Shown piece by piece: positions 1 to 5,094 of a stretch of DNA of 7,647 nucleotides; positions within the stretch are counted from its first letter, which is position 1; every line of letters begins with the position of its first letter. Under the pieces are notes generated by a model that worked only from the letters and a program-made list of their open reading frames with translations, was not told where the DNA came from and made no database searches. This stretch comes from an uncultured Pirellulales bacterium (GTDB lineage: Bacteria; Planctomycetota; Planctomycetia; Pirellulales; Lacipirellulaceae). The translations under genes and the position numbers were made by a program. Where the stretch lies: NCBI GenBank assembly GCA_947258835.1, contig CAMYJY010000211.1:1-7647 (forward strand), given 5' to 3'.

Positions 1-525
1 CACGACCTGATGCCAAAAAAGGCTCAAATCCGGATTAATAGAAATCGCACGCCGCCACTGCACACCCCCATTGTCCGGAAAAAATCCATTCCCTATCCCG
101 CAACGGTCATGATGGAAACCCTGCCCAGCGGGTTTGCGCCGCCCGTACCCGGCGTGCTCTCGCTGGTTACCGGAAAAATGAGCTATGACGATCACGCGGC
201 CCGAGAACTCTTGCGGAAATGGACCGATCATCCCCAGCGACTGTGGGACGTCGTCTGTGAGGTACTCAGCGCCGGCGTCCAAACCTTGGTGCACGTCGGC
301 CCCCAGCCCAATATTATTCCCGCGACATTCCACCGCCTGGCAGAGAACATTTTGGAACAAACGGCCGGACGCTCGCTGGGCAGTCTCAGCATGCGGGCGG
401 TGTCCGGGCTGGCCAAGAGACCCTGGCTCGCCGCCCTGCTGCCAGAAAAAACCGCCCTCCTGCGCGCTCCCGAGGTGGAGCATATTATTCTGGAGGACTG
501 GCTGATCGAAAATGCACCCAAGTAG
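1..525 (+). CDS. ACP S-malonyltransferase-like protein (FabD-like), C-terminal part, 5'-truncated
   Basis: The reading frame is open from base 1 to the TAG at 523-525, giving 174 visible residues; the start lies outside the window. The stretch resembles the C-terminal half of malonyl-CoA:ACP transacylases, which load malonate onto acyl carrier protein for fatty-acid or polyketide synthesis. LHTPI (His at residue 21, codon 61-63) fits the catalytic-histidine segment (HS/HC-x-LM in FabD). VPGVLSLVTGKMSYDD, then HPQRLWDVV and LVHVGPQPNI (about residues 97-104), follow the usual order of the fold's end. The nucleophilic Ser (GHSxG) would be upstream and is not visible. An unusual tail of about 70 residues follows the GP motif and includes RPWLAALLPEKTALLRAP and a final acidic EDWLIE segment; typical FabD ends soon after GP. 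The family call is by motif recognition; another acyltransferase-fold protein is possible. Confidence 0.62.
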   Translation, partial: HDLMPKKAQIRINRNRTPPLHTPIVRKKSIPYPATVMMETLPSGFAPPVPGVLSLVTGKMSYDDHAARELLRKWTDHPQRLWDVVCEVLSAGVQTLVHVGPQPNIIPATFHRLAENILEQTAGRSLGSLSMRAVSGLAKRPWLAALLPEKTALLRAPEVEHIILEDWLIENAPK

Positions 526-570
526 CACCCGGGCTGCACTTTCTGATAACTTTGGTTCAACTCAATTTAC

Positions 571-605
571 TTCTGCAAGAAGGGCCTCGGGCCGTTCTTG
601 CAGAA
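571..605. terminator. Long hairpin between convergent genes, probable bidirectional terminator
   Basis: TTCTGCAAGAA (571-581) is exactly inverted as TTCTTGCAGAA (595-605). Inside it, GGCC (583-586) pairs with GGCC (590-593) around a TCG loop, with one G-G mismatch at 582/594. The result is about 15 bp of stem lying between the malonyltransferase-like stop (525) and the RNase III stop (614). No T-run follows on either strand, so it is not a textbook intrinsic terminator. Its position between convergent stops is the main argument for termination or 3'-end protection. Confidence 0.55.
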
Positions 606-613
606 ACTGCAGA

Positions 614-1369
614 TCAGGGGCAAGCATTGGAATCTTCCTCAGGGTGGGGGGCTGCCTCCCCCATGAGCAAGCTGATCGCGTTGTGAGCCGCCCGCTGTTC
701 TGATTCTTTTTTGCTTCTTCCCCAAGCGGCCGGAAAACGCTGTTCGGCAACTTGGGCCGAAATTTTAAAACACTTGTTGTGATCCGGCCCCTTTTCCTCA
801 AGCAACCGGTACATAGGCGTCACACCGTGCTCGCGCTGGGCGAACTGTTGCAACAGCGACTTGTAGTTGTCGCCGACTGCGCCGGCGGCCGTTTGGCGGA
901 TCTCGGTAGCGGTATGCCGCAAAATAAACGCCCGTGCAGGCTCCAGTCCGCCATCGATATAGATGGCAGCGATTAAGGCCTCCAGAGTCGCGGCCACGAC
1001 CGAACGCGGGATGGCAGGATCCGCAGCCATCCCTTTTCCCAGCAGCAAGTACTGATCCAGGCCAATCCGCGTGCAAATCCGAGCGCATGTGTCGCGACTG
1101 ACCACGACCGATTTAATGCGCGTCAGCTCCCCCTCCAGAAAATCGGGGTAGAGTGCATAGAGTTGTTCGCAAACAACAAACCCTAAAATCGCGTCCCCCA
1201 GAAATTCCATCCGCTCATTGGAAGCCAGCCGATGCGACACACCCGAGGCATGACGCAAAGCATCCAGCAGCAGCTGCTCGTTCTGGAATTGGTAACCGAT
1301 CTTTTGTTGACAGCTGGCGAGGTCCGTTTCGCTCGCACTGGCGTTGTTGTTCGATGCAGAATGATCCAT
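614..1369 (-). CDS. rnc: Ribonuclease III
   Basis: This 251-aa protein is a double-strand-specific endoribonuclease that processes rRNA precursors and structured mRNAs in the cytoplasm. The signature NERMEFLGDAIL is at residues 51-62, giving metal/catalytic residues E52, E55 and D59. The second catalytic patch, TLEALIAAIYIDGG, is at 128-141 with E130. A C-terminal dsRNA-binding domain spans about 168-236 (start NYKSLLQQFAQ, end GRSKKESEQRAAHNAI). Length matches the family (226-250 aa). Odd point: the residue aligned with E. coli Asp114 is Ala127 (codon 989-991). The ATG at 1369 was chosen because it follows a GGAAG-type site closely and leaves about 20 residues before the conserved domain. 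A GTG at 1456 would add 29 residues without family resemblance and lacks a Shine-Dalgarno site. The gene is convergent with the gene on its left and divergent from mgtE. Confidence 0.93.
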   Translation of the reverse strand: MDHSASNNNASASETDLASCQQKIGYQFQNEQLLLDALRHASGVSHRLASNERMEFLGDAILGFVVCEQLYALYPDFLEGELTRIKSVVVSRDTCARICTRIGLDQYLLLGKGMAADPAIPRSVVAATLEALIAAIYIDGGLEPARAFILRHTATEIRQTAAGAVGDNYKSLLQQFAQREHGVTPMYRLLEEKGPDHNKCFKISAQVAEQRFPAAWGRSKKESEQRAAHNAISLLMGEAAPHPEEDSNACP

Positions 1370-1422
1370 CTTCTTCCAGACAAATTCGTCACGCAGTTTG
1401 ACGTGCGGGCCGAACAAGAGCG

Positions 1423-1445
1423 GACAAACTGCAACACAATTTGTC
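1423..1445 (-). other. Hairpin in the RNase III mRNA leader
   Basis: On the minus strand an 8-bp stem with one G-U pair forms between GACAAATT and AGTTTGTC around a 7-nt loop. It sits in the roughly 120-nt leader between the predicted transcription start (near 1491) and the ATG at 1369. E. coli rnc mRNA is autoregulated through RNase III cleavage of its leader, so a leader stem is a reasonable place for feedback. This stem is shorter than a usual RNase III substrate, so the role is only a suggestion. Confidence 0.3.
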
Positions 1446-1491
1446 AGCTCTGGCACGAACCAATATCAAGGGGGAGAAAATTCAGCCCAAG

Positions 1492-1508
1492 CACTCTATA
1501 CTAGAGTG
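1492..1508. promoter_or_regulatory. 17-bp palindrome covering the -10 of the RNase III promoter (possible operator)
   Basis: CACTCTA-TAC-TAGAGTG is a perfect 7+3+7 inverted repeat in the intergenic region between the divergent RNase III and mgtE genes. It encloses the predicted -10 box (1498-1503) of the minus-strand promoter. A dimeric repressor bound here would block RNA polymerase. No regulator gene is present in the window to pair with it, so the operator role is inferred from symmetry and position. Confidence 0.4.
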
Positions 1509-1526
1509 GATGACCTGAAATGTCAA
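1498..1526 (-). promoter_or_regulatory. Sigma70-type promoter for the RNase III gene
   Basis: Read on the minus strand, a perfect TTGACA -35 box (1521-1526) is followed after exactly 17 bp by TAGTAT (1498-1503), which matches TATAAT at 4 of 6 positions. Transcription would start near 1491 and give a leader of about 120 nt to the ATG at 1369. It is among the best promoter-like matches I found in the window. Confidence 0.55.
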
Positions 1527-1594
1527 CGCAGCTGCCCCCCGCGGGGGATGCCCCGAGCGCACTTCGCGGTTTGCAACAGACCTAGCATGAAACC

Positions 1595-1669
1595 ACGTCA
1601 TTCCCGCGGAGGCGGGAATCCAGTTGCCGGCGTGGGTCGGATAGATTCCCGCCTCCGCGGGAATGACGT
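1595..1669. repeat. 75-bp palindromic intergenic repeat with two ATTCCC-N8-GGGAAT units
   Basis: Two 26-bp arms (1595-1620 and 1644-1669) are exact reverse complements separated by 23 bp. Each arm contains a 20-bp self-complementary unit: ATTCCCGCGGAGGCGGGAAT at 1600-1619 and its inverse at 1645-1664. This has the shape of the Neisseria dRS3 consensus (ATTCCC-N8-GGGAAT) and of the widespread 'CATTCCCGCG...CGGGAATCC' intergenic repeats of many bacteria. No coding potential and no clear target-site duplication were seen. It could be a small non-autonomous mobile element or a REP-like sequence; transcribed, it would fold into a very stable stem. Confidence 0.8.
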
Positions 1670-1864
1670 AGGAGAGCGACCGGCGTGACGAAATGACTCC
1701 CCAAGTCCCTACCAAGTCGGGGCCCCTCGCGGGAAACGCCAGCTGTTGCACAATGGACTACCACACCGCGATGTGTGCTCGAATGCCCCCCCCGCCCCAC
1801 CAAACGGCGACACAATCCACCGCTGCCTTCCCGATTCCTCACAGCGCCCACTCCGATCGGTCCC
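1670..1864 (+). other. Leader region of mgtE, no recognised riboswitch
   Basis: This stretch between the palindromic repeat and the mgtE ATG has no supported gene. It contains a CACAC/GTGTG stem at about 1763-1778 and a C-rich run near 1786-1799. mgtE is controlled by the M-box Mg2+ riboswitch in some bacteria, but I could not recognise that element here. No convincing -35/-10 pair for mgtE was seen either. Confidence 0.3.
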
Positions 1865-3250
1865 ATGATTAATACGCTCTACCTGCCTGAGTTGCGAGAA
1901 ATGCTGGCCGCCGAAGACCAGTCCGGGCTGGCTGAGTTTTGTAGAACTCTCCATCCCGCGCGCATTGCCGAGTTTATGGAGGGGCTCTCGCCGCAAGAGG
2001 CCTGGCAGGTAATTCAGACGGGTGACCGCGCCACGTGTGCTGAAATCTTTGGATTTCTACCCGAAGAGATCCAAATCAAGATTCTCGAAACAGGCGACAG
2101 GCAAGCACTCAGCCAACTGATTGCGGACCTGCCCGCCGATGATCGTGTCGACCTGTTAAATCGGGTGGACACGACGATTGCAGAAGACGTCCTCTCGCTC
2201 GTACCCAGCGACGAACGCCGCGATATCCGGCGACTCCAGGCCTACCCCGAGGGAACGGCCGGCGCGGTGATGACCACGGAAATGGCCAAACTTCCCGAGT
2301 CGCTCACGGTCGGGACCGCCCTGGAAGAGCTGGGGCGTCAGGCCAAGGATCTGGAGACGATCTATTACATTTACATTGTCGATGCGGAAGACCATTTGCG
2401 AGGCGTGGTCTCGGCACGTCAATTGGTGACACGTCTGGGGCGGCCCGAGACGCCTTTGGCAGACATTATGGAACGCAACTTGGTCACCGTCGAAGCCACC
2501 GACGATCAGGAATTGGTGGCCGGTCAAGTCGCGGACTACGACTTTTTAGCCATCCCCGTGGTGGATCAACAACAGCGCCTGGTGGGCATCATCACCTACG
2601 ACGATGTGATCGACGTGCTCCGTGAAGAGGCGGAGGAGGATGCCTACCGAGCGGCGGCCGTGGAACCGCTCGAAGACGGCTATCTCCAAACTTCCCTCTT
2701 GGTGCTGGCTTGGAAACGCGGTTTTTGGCTATTCACACTGTTCCTGGCCGCCTTGCTGACGGCCTTCGCGCTCAAGTCCTACGAACAGATTATTGACCAA
2801 GTTCCTTGGCTGGTATTCTTCATCCCGCTGATCATGTCCAGCGGCGGCAACTCCGGAGGCCAGTCCGCCACCCTGATCATCCGGGCGCTGGCGAACAAGG
2901 ACGTTCGACTTTCGGACACCCGGCGCGTCCTGGCGCGGGAACTGAAAATGGGGCTGCTCCTAGGCAGCACTTTGTCGCTCGTGGGCTATGTGGTGGGCTT
3001 TTTGCTGCTCGATGGCCCGCAGCCGCTGGAGTTGCTGACGATCCCGATCACGCTGTTGATCGTGGTCCTGTTCGGCACCCTCTGTGGCGCGGGACTCCCC
3101 CTGCTCTTCCGTCGTCTCGGGGTCGACGAGGCCCTGATGAGCACCCCCTTCGTGACGGTCTTGATCGACATCGGCGGCATCGTAATTTATATGATGGTTG
3201 CCGTCAGAATGATTGGCGGCCTGCTCGAACAGGTACGGCCGGCCCTGTAA
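1865..3250 (+). CDS. mgtE: Magnesium transporter MgtE
   Basis: This 461-aa MgtE-family channel admits Mg2+ across the cytoplasmic membrane and is gated by cytosolic Mg2+. Domains in order: an N-terminal superhelical MgtE_N domain (about 1-125), a CBS pair (CBS1 from MTTE at 136 to about 197, CBS2 about 202-258), an acidic connecting helix (REEAEEDAYRAA), and five membrane segments from residue 286 to the end. The pore signature SSGGNSGGQSATL is at 325-337. Asp435 in VTVLIDIGGIVIYMM fits the pore aspartate (Asp432 in Thermus MgtE). The ATG at 1865 was preferred to an upstream start at 1775, because the 30 extra residues are Pro/Arg-rich and unlike the family. No clear Shine-Dalgarno site precedes it. 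Its stop is 4 bp from the stop of the opposing gene, leaving no room for a terminator. Confidence 0.95.
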   Translation: MINTLYLPELREMLAAEDQSGLAEFCRTLHPARIAEFMEGLSPQEAWQVIQTGDRATCAEIFGFLPEEIQIKILETGDRQALSQLIADLPADDRVDLLNRVDTTIAEDVLSLVPSDERRDIRRLQAYPEGTAGAVMTTEMAKLPESLTVGTALEELGRQAKDLETIYYIYIVDAEDHLRGVVSARQLVTRLGRPETPLADIMERNLVTVEATDDQELVAGQVADYDFLAIPVVDQQQRLVGIITYDDVIDVLREEAEEDAYRAAAVEPLEDGYLQTSLLVLAWKRGFWLFTLFLAALLTAFALKSYEQIIDQVPWLVFFIPLIMSSGGNSGGQSATLIIRALANKDVRLSDTRRVLARELKMGLLLGSTLSLVGYVVGFLLLDGPQPLELLTIPITLLIVVLFGTLCGAGLPLLFRRLGVDEALMSTPFVTVLIDIGGIVIYMMVAVRMIGGLLEQVRPAL

Positions 3251-3254
3251 TCGA

Positions 3255-3590
3255 CTACACGTCCAGCACGGCCTGCCCGACGTACATCTGCAACACCTGA
3301 CTCTGCACCTTGATGGCTCGGATCAGGATCCAGATTTGATCGCGGGTAAACTTTTCCGGGTCACTGCTCGCCAATTCCTCCAGCTCCTGAGTCATGGCCG
3401 CATGCTGGTCCGTGGCCAGTTGCAACTTTAAGCCAGTCTCCTTCCAAGCAACTTGGAGCTTGTAGGGATCTGCCAGTTCGTCAATCGCTTCCGTACCATT
3501 GGATAAAAGTAAGCACAGGCGTGCTACATCCTGCAGTGAAGCGTTGGGCTGCAAGGCTTGGATTTTTCCGGCGAGTTCCTGGCAGTTCAT
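3255..3590 (-). CDS. Hypothetical protein, 111 aa, all-helical
   Basis: I do not recognise this family. The frame extends upstream to 3749, but the ATG at 3588-3590 is chosen because AGAGGA sits 6 nt before it, a strong ribosome-binding site, and the upstream residues look random (Arg/Gly/Pro-rich). The product begins MNCQELAGKIQALQ and has no signal peptide or membrane segment. It is rich in Leu, Gln, Ala and Glu with amphipathic helix patterns, for example around QEYLEEL-like acidic stretches (MTQELEELASSDPEK, 66-80) and a hydrophobic C-terminal helix with IWILIRAIKVQSQVLQMYV (86-104). It is probably a small cytoplasmic helical or helix-bundle protein, possibly oligomeric. It converges on mgtE with a 4-bp gap, and its own upstream region is the long intergenic stretch before pdxJ. 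Confidence 0.68.
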   Translation of the reverse strand: MNCQELAGKIQALQPNASLQDVARLCLLLSNGTEAIDELADPYKLQVAWKETGLKLQLATDQHAAMTQELEELASSDPEKFTRDQIWILIRAIKVQSQVLQMYVGQAVLDV

Positions 3591-3775
3591 GATGGGTCCT
3601 CTGTACTGCAAACGGTAAGTCTCTTTGCTGCCCACACGAACCCCGGCGACCAACGGCAGCGGGCAATTTCCTCCGCGCGGCAATTCGCATCGGCCAACGG
3701 CCCCCCGTTCGAGCCGGGGGCAGGCTCTGCCGCCCTGTGAGCACGTCAATCACTCAAACTGAAAACAGGGACTCC

Positions 3776-3847
3776 ATGAAGCCCGTAAAGCCCAAGAAAA
3801 CAGCCCCCGTTTCCGCACCGCGGCAGCTCACCAAGAAACCTGGTTGA
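3776..3847 (+). CDS. Possible 23-aa Lys/Pro-rich peptide
   Basis: An ATG at 3776 opens a 23-codon frame ending with TGA at 3845-3847: MKPVKPKKTAPVSAPRQLTK then KPG. AGGGA (3767-3771) lies 4 nt before the ATG, a partial ribosome-binding site. The peptide is very basic (seven Lys/Arg, no acidic residue) and proline-rich. It lies in the intergenic region before the hairpin cluster. Nothing else supports translation and such short frames arise by chance, so this is a candidate only. Confidence 0.25.
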   Translation: MKPVKPKKTAPVSAPRQLTKKPG

Positions 3848-3903
3848 GAGGCGGATGGAGTGGGCTTTTCCGGCCCCAACCGGCCAGCACTAGATTGCAG
3901 GGT

Positions 3904-4087
3904 CGTAAAATCGTGCGTGCCACGGCAGAATTTTACGTCGACTCACTGCCCTACACGAAAGCCTAGCTTACGAATACCTGCCAGCGAGAAAAGCAGGCGG
4001 GTGGCCGTACCAGTCGTACTGGTATTTCAGCCTCGCATGGCTTAGCCTGGGGGAACCGCGGCTGTCCGCAGGACTTCGCATCAGCCG
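3904..4087. other. Cluster of inverted repeats in a long gene-free region (possible structured RNA or repeat)
   Basis: Within the 686-bp region 3591-4276, where I see no confident gene, several stems follow one another. CGTAAAAT/ATTTTACG is at 3904-3911 and 3930-3937. CCTGC/GCAGG is at 3977-3981 and 3993-3997. TACCAGT-CGT-ACTGGTA is at 4008-4024. CGGCTG/CAGCCG (4059-4064 and 4082-4087) encloses GTCC-GCA-GGAC at 4064-4074. The 61-codon GTG frame across this stretch (3860-4045) has no ribosome-binding site and an unconvincing composition. The stems could belong to a small RNA, a pdxJ leader or a degenerate repeat; sequence alone does not decide. Confidence 0.35.
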
Positions 4088-4276
4088 AATTCACGGCAGT
4101 GGGGCTACCGTTTTCGATCGCCTCCGCCTGGTCGCCGGCTGTCGCCCCTCGGACGTAATTTCAGCCGCGGCGGCATGTTCCGCTGTGGGCACTGGCATGT
4201 TAGACTCAGGCGACCATTTGGGTGACACGCGCAGCACTTGCTGGCACCACTGACAAACGACGGAAAGACGCAGCCG

Positions 4277-5047
4277 ATGCCCAGCCTAGGTGTCAATATT
4301 GATCACGTAGCCACCGTCCGCCAAGCACGGATGACCACCGAACCGGACCCTATCTGGGCTGCCACGCTCGCGGAGTTGGGGGGGGCTGACGGGATCACGT
4401 TGCACTTGCGGGAAGATCGTCGACACATTCAAGATCGCGACCTGCACCTGCTGGGGCAGACAGTCGCCGTGAAGCTCAATCTCGAATTGGCCTGCAACCA
4501 AGAGGTGCTGGATATTGCCTGTCAAGCGCGGCCCTATCAGGCCACGCTCGTGCCCGAACACCGCGCGGAAGTTACCACCGAAGGCGGTTTGGACGTGGTA
4601 GGCCAACCCCGACGCGTCACCGACGCCATCGAGCGACTGCAAGACGCCGGCATTCTGGTGAGTTTGTTCCTGGATCCCGATCAGGCACAGATCGAGGCGG
4701 GTGTCGAGACAGGGGCCACAGCGATCGAACTCCACACGGGCGCTTATGCCAATGCGACGGCCAAATTCTCTGGAGACGAAGAACTGCAAACGTTGCTGCA
4801 AGCGTCCCACTGGATCCACGGCGCGGGGCTCACCGTGCACGCTGGCCATGGACTGACCTACCGGAACGTGCGTCCCGTGGCAGAGCTGCCCCACATGCAC
4901 GAGCTAAACATCGGCCATAGCATCATTTCCCGAGCCATCATGGTGGGGTTGGAACAGGCGGTGCGCGACATGAAACAACTGATTGGCGGCACAGTCGCCT
5001 GCCAGGGTGTGGGCGACAAGGGCGGCACAGCCTGCCCCCCGGCTTGA
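4277..5047 (+). CDS. pdxJ: Pyridoxine 5'-phosphate synthase
   Basis: PdxJ condenses 1-deoxy-D-xylulose 5-phosphate with 3-amino-2-oxopropyl phosphate to form pyridoxine 5'-phosphate, the last ring-forming step of the DXP-dependent vitamin B6 route in the cytoplasm. The 256-aa product carries the whole family pattern of this TIM barrel: LGVNIDHVATVRQAR (4-18), DGITLHLREDRRHI (38-51, with H43 and R45), LNLELA with E70, IELHTGAYA (150-158), VHAGHGLTYRNV with H191, and the phosphate-binding LNIGHSIISRAI (210-221). H43, E70 and H191 correspond to catalytic His45, Glu72 and His193 of E. coli. The ATG at 4277 is chosen because the conserved N-terminus begins directly; a TTG at 4238 adds 13 unrelated residues. 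The C-terminus has about 15 residues (GVGDKGGTACPPA at its end) beyond the usual finish. dapA follows 47 bp downstream on the same strand. Confidence 0.96.
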   Translation: MPSLGVNIDHVATVRQARMTTEPDPIWAATLAELGGADGITLHLREDRRHIQDRDLHLLGQTVAVKLNLELACNQEVLDIACQARPYQATLVPEHRAEVTTEGGLDVVGQPRRVTDAIERLQDAGILVSLFLDPDQAQIEAGVETGATAIELHTGAYANATAKFSGDEELQTLLQASHWIHGAGLTVHAGHGLTYRNVRPVAELPHMHELNIGHSIISRAIMVGLEQAVRDMKQLIGGTVACQGVGDKGGTACPPA

Positions 5048-5053
5048 ACGGGG
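5037..5053 (+). other. Weak hairpin across the pdxJ stop codon
   Basis: CCCCG (5037-5041) can pair with CGGGG (5049-5053) around a 7-nt loop containing the end of pdxJ, followed by an AT-rich stretch (GATTTAATTATACA) rather than a T-run. A second stem, GGGCGG/CTGCCC with one G-U pair (5020-5037), overlaps it. The two are mutually exclusive at base 5037. They may modulate readthrough from pdxJ into dapA or be incidental to GC-rich coding sequence. Confidence 0.25.
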
Positions 5054-5094
5054 CGATTTAATTATACACGAAGTGAAAAATGGAAAGGACAAAG

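Noticed and set aside
1370..1456. N-terminal extension of RNase III from a GTG start at 1456
   Set aside because: The 29 extra residues do not resemble any RNase III region and no ribosome-binding site precedes the GTG. It cannot be fully excluded, because the predicted transcript start (about 1491) lies upstream of it.
1670..1864. M-box (Mg2+) riboswitch before mgtE
   Set aside because: I looked for its conserved core and could not recognise it; the C-rich leader shows only short unrelated stems.
3702..3720. CCCCCG/CGGGGG inverted repeat upstream of the 111-aa protein gene
   Set aside because: It has a 6-bp stem, no T-run and a position in the 5' region of a gene, so it is not a terminator; G/C homopolymer pairing is frequent here.
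3860..4045. 61-codon plus-strand frame with a GTG start in the long intergenic region
   Set aside because: It has no ribosome-binding site, its composition is irregular (scattered Cys, Pro, Arg), and it coincides with inverted repeats that explain the sequence better.
4172..4201. Direct repeat GGCATGTT at 4172-4179 and 4194-4201, 22 bp apart, upstream of pdxJ
   Set aside because: An 8-bp repeat in 700 bp of GC-rich sequence can arise by chance, and no promoter of quality is next to it.
4286..4900. 204-codon minus-strand open frame opposite pdxJ
   Set aside because: It is antisense to a fully conserved pdxJ, has no ribosome-binding site or family resemblance, and long antisense frames are common in GC-rich genes.
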